A stretch of DNA of 64,000 bases, taken from NCBI GenBank assembly GCA_013397435.1, contig VZRG01000757.1, positions 146,297 to 210,296 on the forward strand, read 5' to 3'. A program made the translations under genes and the position numbers. Below the pieces are notes generated by a model that was given only the letters and a program-made list of their open reading frames with translations, did no database searches and had not been told where the DNA came from. This document shows positions 1 through 11,412 of the stretch, one piece after another. This DNA comes from Erythrocercus mccallii (lineage: Eukaryota > Chordata > Aves > Passeriformes > Dicruridae). Within the stretch, counting starts at the first letter, position 1, and every line of letters begins with the position of its first letter.

Positions 1-300
1 AGCACTGAGGTCAGGCTCACAGGGCTGCAGTTCCCTGAATTCTCCTTTCTTGTAATTGGCTGGCACATTCATTGACTTTCAGTCAAGTGGAACTTCCCCA
101 GTTAGGCAGAGCTGATGGTAAGTGATGATGGAAAGTGGTCCAGTGAGCGCTTCTGCCAGCTCCTGGAGTACTCCTTGGTGGATCCCACCCAGCCCTGTAG
201 ATTTCTGTGTGTCTGACTGGTGCAGCAGGGAGCTGATCGTTTCCACTTGGATGGTGGCTGAATACCCTGAGAACACAACTGGAATGAGACAGAGAAAGCA
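1..300 (-). mobile_element. CR1 LINE fragment, reverse-transcriptase region
   Basis: Read on the minus strand, about 79-276 encodes a degraded start of the CR1 reverse-transcriptase domain: residues like STGLGGIHQGVLQELAEAL followed by LTGEVPLD. Further left the DNA still matches the next CR1 motif (YRP-VSLTS type, near 1-45) but in a shifted frame. The element is 5'- and 3'-truncated, frameshifted, and continues past the left edge. It is the only fragment here from inside ORF2 rather than the 3' end. Confidence 0.85.
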
Positions 301-3044
301 TTAAGTACTTCAGCATTTTCCTTGTCTGTTACAGAATGGAGATTGTCCTCGCCCTTCTTTTTGTTTTAAACATATTTTTAGAAGTACATATCAGATCTTC
401 ATGCTATAGCTCGATATGAGTAAAGGGAATATGAGAGGAACTGAAAAGGTAGGAACAGTTGCAGTTTTAGATAAGACAAAGCAGCATATTTGTTCAAGCA
501 TTCTTGTAGGAAGAACTGCATGGTAACAAAATCCAAATGTAAGTAATTTATTATTTAGAGTAATTTTGAATTTAAGGTTTTTTGTGTGTTGAAGTCTTGC
601 TGGGTGTTGTCTAGTGACAATTAATCCCCAGTTTGGAGATATTACGGCAAAAACCTTAGCTTTCCTTTCTGCAGCCTTCCACTTTTTTTTTCTTTTGAGA
701 GCAAATATATTCAAACTAGTAATATATCACAACAGGCAAAAATATGGTTTGTGAGCCAGCTGTCATGCAACTGAGGTACTTTGGCTATGATTTTTGACCA
801 AAGCAATACCTTATTTTTCCTATCCTGCCTGCAACTGTGCAAAGAGGAAGGGAAGGTCAAGCAACTGCTTCATGGAGGTATTTCTCATGAAGTATTTTAC
901 AAAGCAATAGTTCTCTTTTCAGAGATACTCTGAAATCCAGGGATACTAACCAGTGTTCGCAGAAAGCATTTTTTTCTCAGGTGTTCTGTAGATTTCATTG
1001 CTAAATCGCCATGAAAAGATTCAGTGTATTTATTTCTTTAGAAATCAATATTGTTGGGTTTTTTATCTGTGTCTATCTGTATCTGGGTCAGTTTGTGATA
1101 TAAGATGTGTATATGTGTATGGTATATTATATACTTGGTACATGTTTATTTCATAAAGCTTGCCAATAGTTAGTTTGGCATTACACCAAGAGTTTATGTA
1201 TTTGTATGATAGGCATTCGTGTGCCAGGTTTCAGTTTATATGTATGTGTTTTGTTCCTTGTCAACTGTTTTATGGCAAGTCCTTTTGGAAACCTGGTAGG
1301 TATTACTGTAGGTGACATGAAAAATGAAGCATTAAAAAGCTCTTGTAGTTATTGTTTGTAAGCAGACATTTTGTTTATCAAGGCAAGAGCAGATTGGGGA
1401 TTTTCAGTGATACTTATTTTCCTTCTTGAAGCCTACTGACACTGCCCCTCCCCATGGTTCAAAGGTGCTGGATGTTCCAGCAGTAGAAGGAAGGATAAAC
1501 ATGTTGGCTACTTAGTTGTCAATGGAAGGTATCTGCAAGGACGGAAAATTAAACCTTTACTGATGGATGGGAAACCTTAGTAAAGTTCAGTTCCTGGGTG
1601 CTTAAACAACTTCTAAATGTCATGGAACATTTGCTGTGTCCTCTTGGCTTGCACCACTTTAATAGTGAATTTGTGTTGGTGTGAGTTAGATGGAGAAACA
1701 CAAAAGCGAGGACAGAATTAGGTGTTTGGGATAGGCTGGACCTAAGGTTAGAGCCATTCTCTGAGAATCTCCCATTTTACAGTTATAGATGCAGTGCTAA
1801 AGCATGTACCCAGAAGAGGCAGATTCTGTATACCAGCTTTGTAGAAGATTTATTGCATTTTGTTTAGGTGAGTTATTTACTTTGGATTATTTCATGGGGC
1901 TTTTTGTAAGGCTGTTTTTCAATACAGATGTTAGAATTATTGGCAGCTGAAATAACTATATAGTGATTATATTGAGATAGAAGTCAAAGGGTATTTTGTT
2001 TGCAAGGACACAGTACATACCTAAACATGGGAAATGTTGTACATTGAGGCTCTTAAAAGAAGTAGTTGCTTTCAAAAAAAAGTCACCCTCCAGTTCACAG
2101 AAATAAGACTGCTGAACACTGAAGCTTATGTGCGTGTGGAGAGGTACCAAAATAGGGAGAATGCAAGCAGCAACTCTAATATGTTTAACAGCAAGGTTTG
2201 TTAAATGCAAGGTTGCATTTTGTCACATGGTACCTCTTCATCTCCTTGCCAATGTGCAGCCTCCGTGTAGTTTTATTGATACTCACTTCTCTGGTCATAA
2301 AACCTCTTCTCTGTCTATAGATTAGGCCGTTGAAGCTCTGCTCACTTCCTTTGTTCTTATCATTCTCAACTCCTTCATGTGAGCCCTTGCTTGTATGTTC
2401 TAAACTATTCTTGAACCTCTTTTTTTCTTTGTCTCCCCTTGGTTGTATGTTGGCCAGATGCTTCTCAGTTGTTGACAGCAAGTCGGGATGTCCTTTAAAA
2501 TAATATAGTCCCCAAATTTTGAGATCTCTGCTCTTCTGAGCAGACTTCATAACCCTTTTTTCTTTAGTATTCTCTTTCCTTTATATTGAAGCTCTTATAG
2601 TTGAACTGTAATATAGCGAATAATATAGCAAACTATGATATGGAAATGAGATGAGTGTATAGTAAGTTTCTTGCTGACAAGTGAACTGCTATTTATCAGC
2701 TATAGTTGTCTGTGTTTGATGCTTAGTTGCCTTGGAGCTGGATTACAAATTTAAGAGCTGCTTTGGAGCACTTCAGAGGATGGAGTAAATGGCTTGGGAA
2801 ATAAGGAAGTCAGCAGAGGCTGCAGTTGCTTTTAAGTTGTTCTTCATAATGGTATTGTTCTTTGTGTGATGAAGTGTCAGATTACCTGCTTACAGAAGAG
2901 AAGGAGAAACCTTAGAAATGCACGTAGTTGTATTTCATCAGAAGAGTACCTTGTGGTTTTCTGTACAGCAGGAAAGTCTGATGCAGATCTGATGGATCTT
3001 GTTATAACAGATCATTGAGTATATCAGAGCTTTTGCTCCAGCCT

Positions 3045-3425
3045 TGGGCCTGCACCAGGAAGCACACACTCAAGAAGTGAGCCCATGGGAATCTCATAAG
3101 ATTTATCAAGGAAAGGTGCAAGGTGCTTCACCTGGGTTGGGGCAACCCTTGCTATTAACACAGGCTGGGGGATGAACAGACAGAGCAGCTCCCCACAAAG
3201 AAGGATTTGGGAGTGCTGGTGAGTGAGAGGCTGGGTGTGATCCAGCTAAGTCCCCAGCACAGGAAGGACATGGACCTCTTGGAGTGAGTCCAGGGGAGGG
3301 CCACCAAGATGTTGAGGGGGATGATGGAGCACCTCTCCTATGAGGAAAGGCTGAGAGAATTGGGATTATTCAGCCTGGAAAAGGGAAAGCTTTTGAGTGA
3401 CTTAATTGGTGCCTATCAGGCATTT
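3045..3425 (+). mobile_element. CR1 LINE fragment, late ORF2/3' part
   Basis: Plus-strand segment with the usual CR1 order: the 'cacctgggttggggcaaccc' block, the 'aaggatttgggagtgctggt' block, the 'gaaaggctgagagaattggg' block and 'cagcctggaaaag'. The sequence drops out of register after about 3425, before the normal 3' terminus, so it is truncated or interrupted. Confidence 0.85.
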
Positions 3426-4440
3426 TAGGATTTTATGATTTTCAGGCAGGTGCAAGTAAGAAAAGCAGATATTGCTCCTGTTGTCTCATTGTCTAGACTG
3501 TATCCTTCCTCAACTAGAATTTCTAGGTGTGTTGCCTTTGGCCTGATGATTTGGCTGCCTCTGTTTTAGATAGAACAACTGTAAAGTAGATTTAAAACTA
3601 CACAGGAGCCCACCCTGGAGAGATACTGTGGAGTGGCTGTCTAGGGGAAAGCCTGTGAGAATAGGTAGTAGCTGTTGCTTGGCATCTGGATCTGTCCTAG
3701 GTCCTGAACTGCATAGTCTCTCACTGACAATTTCAGAGTTGGAATTGAGAGTGTAGATGAAAAAGTTAACAGAGGATGCAAAACTGTGGAAGATTTGCAC
3801 AAGTAGATATACTTAAGATTGTAGATGTTTAGCTTCAGAAAATCCCACTACCAAACCTGTAAGCAAAAATGTAAAACCAACAATGAATAAAAGGTACCTC
3901 ATGAGAGATTCTACACATTCTATGAAATTATGAAGTGTTTGTGATTCAGAAGTAGCAAGTCTTCTGGAGTGTTTCAGAATTTTACTTCAAATTGTGAGAG
4001 ATTCTTGTGTAGGAAACCTGAAGTAAGTTAGTTCTTGACCATTTCTTTGTATTTCAGGATTGTGGGATTTTTTTTTTCCATTTCCTTTTTTCTTTTTTCA
4101 TGGTTTTCTGAAAAAGAAGGACTGGTTACTATGAGAAAATAGTGAAATTAGGTGCTCGTGATGTAAATGAATTTTGGTTTAGGCTGAAGGAACGGGCACT
4201 GCTTAATTGTCAGAAGACTCGTTTTTCCTCAGACTTTAGAAAAATTCAAATTGTAGGAAAAGAGAAAAATAAACCGATTTTTCTGTAATAAAGATATGAA
4301 AAATAGCATTTAACTGCCATAAAGACAATTAGAAAATACCCTAAAAAAAGTAGGATTTCATAGGACATGGTGGGAGTGTGATCACTGACAGTGTTTAATA
4401 TCTCTCCAGGGAAAAGAGATGTTGGGAATGCAGTGGAATT

Positions 4441-5105
4441 TGACTAGAATTATAGAATATGCTGAATTGGAAGGGACCCACAAGGACCAGTGTCCAGCTC
4501 CTGGTCCTGCACAGGACCATCCCGCGGTCACACCATGTGCCTGAGAGCATTGTCCAAACACTCCTTGAGCTGTCAGGCTTGGTGCTGTGACCACTTCCCT
4601 GGGGAGCCTGTGCCAGTGCTCAACCACCCTTTTGGATGAGCCATGTTATCCTGATATCCAGCCTAAACCTCCCCTGACTCAGCTTCATGCTATTCCCTCA
4701 AGTCCTGTCCTGGTCACCAGAGTGAAGAGATGTGTGCCTGCCCCTCCTCTTCCCCTCATGAGGAAGTTATAACTGCAGTGAAATCTTCCCTCAGTCTCTT
4801 CCAGGCTGAACAGTGACCTCAGCTGCTCCTCATATGACTTCCCCTCCAAACCCTTCACCATCCTTGTGGCCATCCTTTGGATGCTGACAGCTTAATGTCT
4901 CTTACCTTGTGGTGCCCAAAACTGCCCCCAGGACTTGAGGTGAGGCCACCTCAGAGCAGAGTGGGACAATCCCCTCCCTTGCCTGGCTGATCATGCTGTG
5001 CCTGATGCCCCCCAGGACAGGGTTGGCCCTCCTGCCTGCCAGGGTACTGCTGACTCACAGTCAGCCTGTCATTGGCCAGGACCTTCATGATGGACCAGGA
5101 AATGG
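4441..5105 (-). mobile_element. CR1 LINE 3' fragment
   Basis: The 3' end of the element is at the left, with the terminal 'agaattatagaat' repeat. It is followed by the complement of the CR1 tail ('gggacccacaaggacc', 'ccctggggagcctgtgccag', 'cagcctaaacctcccctgac', 'cttccaggctgaacag'). About 660 bp are preserved, making it one of the two longest CR1 pieces here. The tail resembles that of the 56593-56880 copy, suggesting the same or a close subfamily. Confidence 0.9.
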
Positions 5106-6054
5106 AAATGCTGACCTTTTGGGGTTCTTTCCAGATATTCTTTTGACTGATTCTAGAGTATCATCCTTTTGACAAATTATGTTTTAGTTTTCCAGGTGAC
5201 TTGCTGTGTGCACAAGCTTTCTTGGAAAAATTCTTGTTAAAGGTCCTGTAGTGTGAGTCTTATTTTCTGAGTCTGTAAAGTTTTCAGTTTGTCAGTAGCT
5301 GATTTTTCTTCCCTTAAGGAAGTTCATTCTTTCAAGGACGGTTCATGTAGACAGCTTTTCTATTTTCCATGACGTTTCTAGGTTCTCATAATAATCCCTC
5401 TCCCAAGTGTTGTTTTTGTTACTTAACCAATAGAAAAAGATATCTGTTCTACTGACCAATGATACGCCTTTCTTAGCACTGCATGTTTTAAAAAGGCTGG
5501 GTTAATTGTAAATTTCTCTGATTCTCTTCTGCCTTAGAGGCAAGCTCTTCATTTCGTGTCCAACAGCGACACTGTGCAGTGTCCATCTGGTTCATCTTGG
5601 TTCATCTGCACAGAGAAGTTCTTGATTGTTGCATGTAAGCATGTTCTCTGTCATGCCCTTCTTAGTGTACCTGTGGATGCTGGTTGTATCCAAGAAAGTG
5701 TGGATCAATTCAAGTGACTGGCTTGTCTTAATGCAGGCATATATTTTAAGTGTGATAAAATAGTTTTCATCCCTTTTTCTCTTGCTAGCTTTGTGTACTG
5801 TTGTAGGTTTGATTATGCTGACTAATTCCCATAGAAGTTGCTCCTATGCCTGATTTTGATGTCTGTTTGCTTATCCAGATGGTGAACAGATGAGAAGCTC
5901 AGTATGTCTCTACTTGGAAGCATAATCAGAAACATGGCATGACACCAGGAAAAATGCAAAACTCAGAATGAAGAAAAAATACACTCTTTCCACAATGCAG
6001 AAGCATGTTTATTGTACAGTCAAATTTTACTTTGTTTTATAAGCAAATGGTGAA

Positions 6055-6680
6055 GACCACAGACTAGTTGAGATTAGAAGGGGCTTCTGAATACTGTCGA
6101 GCACTCAAAGTCGGATCAACCAGAGCAGGTTGCTCTGAACATTATCCAGTTCTATTTTCAGTATCTTAAAGGAAGGAGAATGTGTAGGCTCTCAGGGCAA
6201 CCTGTTCCACTCTTTGACCATTTTTTATAGTTCTTGGGTTTAATTGGAACTTCCTGTATTTTTTTCTCCATTGTCTCTTGGCCTGTTACTGCATATTGCT
6301 TAGAAGAGTGTTTCCATCATTTTTGCTCTCTCCCATCAAGTGGAGGTGGAGATATTCATATGGAGGCTATTCCTCACCCTCCCAGGTTTTCTCTTTTCAC
6401 AGCTAAACAATCTGCTTGCTTGGTTTCTCCTCATATGGCAGAACCTCCAGTTCTTCTTAATGGCCTTTCTCAGGACTCACTACAGTAAACAAGTGTCTCT
6501 TTTATGGGGCACCCAGAGCTGGTGGTGATGTTCCAGATACAGCACTGCAAGTTATATGTAGAGCATAAATACAGTCCCCCAAACTGCTGACATTGGAGAG
6601 CTCTTCTGTACCCCTTTCTCTCCAGGGAACTGTATCCCATGGATTCTTCAAAGCAGATGGATGAACATATTGTTCTTGAT
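6055..6680 (-). mobile_element. Old CR1 LINE 3' fragment
   Basis: A more diverged copy with its 3' end at the left. Recognisable blocks are 'cagagcaggttgctctgaac', 'gggcaacctgttccactctt' and 'ttggaacttcctgtattttt', then the 'tctcctcatatggcagaacc' stretch. Divergence is clearly greater than in the 4441 and 41935 copies. The right boundary is uncertain. Confidence 0.75.
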
Positions 6681-9600
6681 TGATGAAATCTGTTCTTAGG
6701 AAGTCCAGGGTTGTGATCCTGCTTTTGTCTTGCTCCCTTCTTTCAGGTTCCTAAACTTCACCTGCATTGTGACTACATCCAGTATAACAATGCTGTGATG
6801 AAACACCCTCTGACTTGATCATTACATGATTGATAATAGCTTGCTGTTGTGGTCTCCTTGACAATCTGAGCTTGGGATTTCACTTTGGGCTGTTCAGAAG
6901 CAAATGCTTCCTGCATCTTGTCGAACTAAGCTGATCACCAGCAGCAATAGTTCACCTAGCGGAGGAAACAAAAACATTGTTTGATAGCACAAACCTGACT
7001 GTTTCATTTTCAGTGTTTACTGAGTGGCTGCTGCCTTGTAAGTGAATTTCCGCAATCCCTTGAATGCTTAAGCTAACTCTGTTGAGTTAGCACTTATGGA
7101 AACAGCGTAACAGAATATATTTGTCATTTGTCTGAACGTAGCAGCTCTTTGCTAGACCTATCCTGCCAACAGTGTACATCTTCCCAAAGATCCATAGCCC
7201 TTGAACCAGAACAAGCAAGTTTAGACAAACGCACTGAGTTAAAGTCACTTGAAGTCTTAAAAAATTGAGCATGTGTTACCATGTGGTTTACTAAATTCAC
7301 AAATTTTTCAAAAGTGTACTCAAAGAGCACTTGTACTAGCTACCATGGTCTTTGGTACCGTTGTTTCAGAAGCAAAAGTTTTAGGTCAGACAGCACTTAA
7401 ATAAGACTTTTGTTGTTCCTATTCTGCCTCAGCACCAGAGATGGAATATTTTTCCACTCATTAGATACACATTTGGTGTAACATTTAGTCTAGAGTATTT
7501 TATGCAGGTGTAAAACTTAACGTTGTGTTAATCTATATTGAGTAATTCAGTAACAGCATTGAGGGGAGGAACATGCACTCAGCATGTAAAGCTTCCCTCA
7601 AATTTAAGCTTATGAATTGCAGTTCAAGGCTGTTGCACCATGAGGGAAGATGCTCTATTTGCACTTTTTCATCTCTTTTAAGCAGAGTAAGAGCAGTGGT
7701 GTTGAGACAACTGAACAATGTCCCCCTAATAATGCATCAAATAGTCCAAGTACTAGCCAATGCTGTTTCTGGTTTACAACAAATAAACTAAAGCATGCCT
7801 TTACTCCTCCTCCTACAGGTGCTACAAGCCTGAGAGAAGTTGCAATCATGTCATTTAACAGCTGTTTTACCTGTTTTAAATTGTCAAGCAACTGGTTATT
7901 GCCCACCTTCCCCTTTCCCCTCCTTTTTTTTTTTCACTGCCTTTGATTTGAGGCAATTACTTAATATTCCAGGGTTGAACATTTTAGGTGTTTATTTTAT
8001 TCTCAACAGATTTTTCTGTAAAGGCTGTAATAGCACCATTCACTCTTTCTTCAGATACATTTGCCACAAGTATTTTTTGTCAAGGTGTCTTTATGTTCTG
8101 TGCTCATTTGACTTGCACTTCCTTTGTGGTCCAGTTCAAAACTTGATCTCCAGTCTCTTGAAGCAGGTTGCAGAAAGCCTGCCTGAGATTGCTGATAATG
8201 AATGTTTGTTTTCTGTGAGCTAAATGGTGTCAACAGCTGAGTTAGAAGTTGGAGGCTAAAGGCCTTTTGACAGCGGAAGCTGATTGTCAGCACAGAGTAT
8301 CAAGACCTTTACAAATGACAGCTAGCAGCAGTTTACAATTGTTAACCAGCAATATAATTAACAATTTAGCTCCAAAATCTAGCTGAGCCATATCAGATCT
8401 TGTTAATCTTCATGCAGTAGAAGACTTGGGCTTATAATTAACACATGTGGTTTCCAACAGGAAATTACTCATAATCTGCTTAACATTGTTTTCCATGAAT
8501 ATATTTGCCCATGTTTTACACTTTCTTCTGAATAATAGAACATTTTAGTGTTCTGGGATATAACAGTAGAACTGTGAAAAATTATATATGTTTATTATGT
8601 GCAGACACATTGTGAATATATTAGTGGTATGCATAGTAATTGTAGGTTGCTCAGAACCATTTAAAAATTAGTGTGATGAGGTATTTTTTGTTAATTAATT
8701 GCTTACTTGTTCTGAAGGTTTGTTTGGATATGGAAGAAAGTTTCCTTCCCAACTCCTTGAGAGTTCATTTTTTAAAAATATAGGGAGGCAGTTGTGGATT
8801 TTTCCTATGGCATTTCTGTCCTGAACTGTTTCCATGTAAAATTATTCCAGCCCAAAACTTGCTGAAGATAAAGACTGCCACAGTGGAGCAGTCAGACTGT
8901 ACTGCTACTTGCAACATCTTCAGTGGTGGTTGTATGAATGAGGGAGATCTTAGCACCATCAGTAAACTCACTGCTGATCTTTCCTGTTTGCTAATTGGAA
9001 AAAACATTGTGTAGGTGTCATGACAAATGAAGGTAATCTGCCAAATGGTAGAGGCTTTTTTACTATGGAAATGAGCCCAATCTTGGGGAGAGGGAAGAGG
9101 CTTAATTTGGGGGTTTTTCAGATGAATGCGTAAACACAAAGAAATACTTGCAAAAATTACAGGGACTGGTCCAGTAAAATATTTACAAGATGAAAAAGTG
9201 TTTATAATGTTTGCAGACTGTAACAAATTTGGAGAGTTTTCAAGGATTTTGGCAGGAAGGATTAAATTTTAAATGTCTTGGCAACTTGAATTAGCATCTT
9301 TTAAAACAAAAAGAAAAAAGCTATGCTTGTCAAGTTGTCTGTGGCAAGTGCAAATCACACTGTGTTTAAAAGGTGTAATTATTAGCACAGATAAAAAATA
9401 CTGGAAGCTCAATTTTGAGGTTTGCAGGGAAATGTTTTCTTGCTAGTCTGGCTTAAATAGGTCTGCTATGCCATATTGCTGTGAAGCTGCCAAATAATAC
9501 CTGGAATGCAAATAATAGTGTGACCTTGGAGGCACATAAAACATTTCTTCTTCCTCTTCCTAACAGCAAACAATAAGTATGGTTTTCAGCTTTGGTCAGC

Positions 9601-11336
9601 ATGGCTTACATGTGGTATGAGTGAGAGGACCCAGTAGATACTTTCGTCAGAACTTTTAAACTGAAAGTTAGGGTGCAAGTTTCATAAAAGGTCATGAGGT
9701 CCAGAGCACAAGATTGAATGTCTACAGAATGGAAGGGGCTGCGCTGTTCTTCACGTTTGACAGCAGACTGACATGTATTAAATGCTACTAGGGAAGAAAA
9801 ATTTGTCTAATTAAAGTAAAACTCAATAGTGTGTTGTACTATGGGGTTTGATTGTTGAAATTTGAGCAGTAAAGGTTATATGAAGTTTTTTTTCCTTGCG
9901 TCTTAAATAGCTTATATACTGTTAACTATCAAAACTTTACTGTTGGGGCAATGTTGAGCAGTCATCTCCATTCTCTTTGTAAGCTTTAACTTACTGGGGA
10001 TGGTGGGGGAATTTCTGCTCACTGAATCAGTTCTTTTAACTCCAGGATAATGGTGTTTGTTCCTTAAAAGAAAAGTGGTGAGCTGGTTTGTTTCTGCAGG
10101 AAGTATCTTGAGGAACATACCTTCCTCTTAATATAGGTCAAGAGGGGAAAAGTGGTGACATTTCTAGGAAGCAGCTTTCTTGGCATACTCTACAGGAATT
10201 CTTTGTTTGAGCTTGACTTCAATTGATCAGGCTTCAGTTTTCCAGCTTTTAACTGCCTGACCGTGAGGTTTCTATATTCTTGGAGTCTGAATGCTGTATG
10301 GGACAAGTAACCACTGTGCTTTTAGAACCTCAGAATTTTTATTTAGAACAAAGTTGTTTGAACGAAATATTAAGATTCTTCTAATTCTCAGTCTGTTACT
10401 GAAAATGCAACTTCTCACTGCCTGTGGTTTTCAGATGTAATAGTTTTATTTTTCAACTAATCTGAACTGTAAGCTGTTTGAGTAAAGTTTATGGTACAGA
10501 GGAATGTTAGTAGCTGTTGCTTGAAGTCATATCTAAGATGAGCTGTTAACAGTTAACATACGACTTTTTTCTTTATTTTGGAGGACTTACCTGAAAAACC
10601 AGTAGGTTAAAAAACATGCATTTCAGAGTAATCTCAGTGATGGTGACAGAACAGGCGTATGTGCATATGGTGTCTTTTTGTGTGATGTCTTTTTTTTTCC
10701 TGGATAGTAAAATGGAGGAGAAAAAGTGTGTGGTAGGAGTGAGGTGTAGGCAGGAGAGAGCTTAGAAAAGTGTGTGCTAGCTAGGCCTGTAATGTAAAGG
10801 GATGGGCATTAAGTCTGTAAAGTAAAGGGTGGAAAAAGTCCAAACAAAAGGAAAAGAAGCTGCAGTTTCTTCCATCAACTGAACCTTGTGATATATTTTT
10901 AAAGCTTACTTTTGGACTTGGAGGGCATGAGTCTTTGTGTGGTAAAGACTTCACAAAGCAGTGTTCTGTACTAACAGGTTGTTGTACTGAGAATTGTCAA
11001 TAATAATTGCTTCTAGCATTGATGGGGCACTAGCGAACTTGTAATAGAAACAATAAGGGTAAGCCAGTAGAAAGCTCAGGGACTTGTTTCTGTCCTCGCA
11101 TATACTCTGGTTAAATTGATGAGAGTAAAGGCCCATAATTCAGTGGAGCATTAGGAAAGCTTAATTTTAAGTGCTTAGTATTTTGATTTATACTCTGAAG
11201 TTCTACCTGTGATTATTCCCCTACAAGAAAAAAATTTAAGAATGCTTCTGACATTTTTTCCTTCTGTGCTTTTTACCATGGGGTACAGAAGGGAGTTTAT
11301 GAATTTTGTTCTCATTGCTTTTCTTCTCTTTTTCAG

Positions 11337-11412
11337 AAGTAAGAAACTTTTTAGCAAGAAAAAGTTGAAAAGAAAACAGAAGACTAAATTGAAAGTAAAA
11401 ACACGCAACAAG
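11337..11412 (+). CDS. MYCBP2: MYCBP2 exon E1 (first coding exon in the window)
   Basis: Acceptor is 'ttctctttttcag' and donor is aag|gtaagc. The first base completes a codon begun upstream; 25 full codons follow and the exon ends in phase 0. It encodes a strongly basic stretch including SKKKLKRKQK, matching the lysine/arginine-rich segment after the alanine/glycine-rich N-terminus of vertebrate MYCBP2. The basic cluster looks like a nuclear-localisation or RNA/lipid-contact motif, but that role is only inferred. Confidence 0.92.

Larger units (their letters stand above)
1..11336 (+). other. Intron sequence 5' of E1 (open at the left edge)
   Basis: No coding exon is recognised. The stretch carries four CR1 fragments (1-300, 3045-3425, 4441-5105, 6055-6680) and otherwise AT-rich unique-looking DNA with several T-rich tracts (for example around 4064-4100). 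There is no CpG island, so the MYCBP2 promoter and first exon must lie further upstream. The minus-strand open frame at 8765-9226 resembles nothing I know. The acceptor of this intron is at 11331-11336. Confidence 0.85.

Noticed and set aside
8765..9226. 153-codon minus-strand open frame, the longest in the window
   Set aside because: No recognisable domain, low-complexity composition, no splice context and no promoter; likely a chance frame in an intron.
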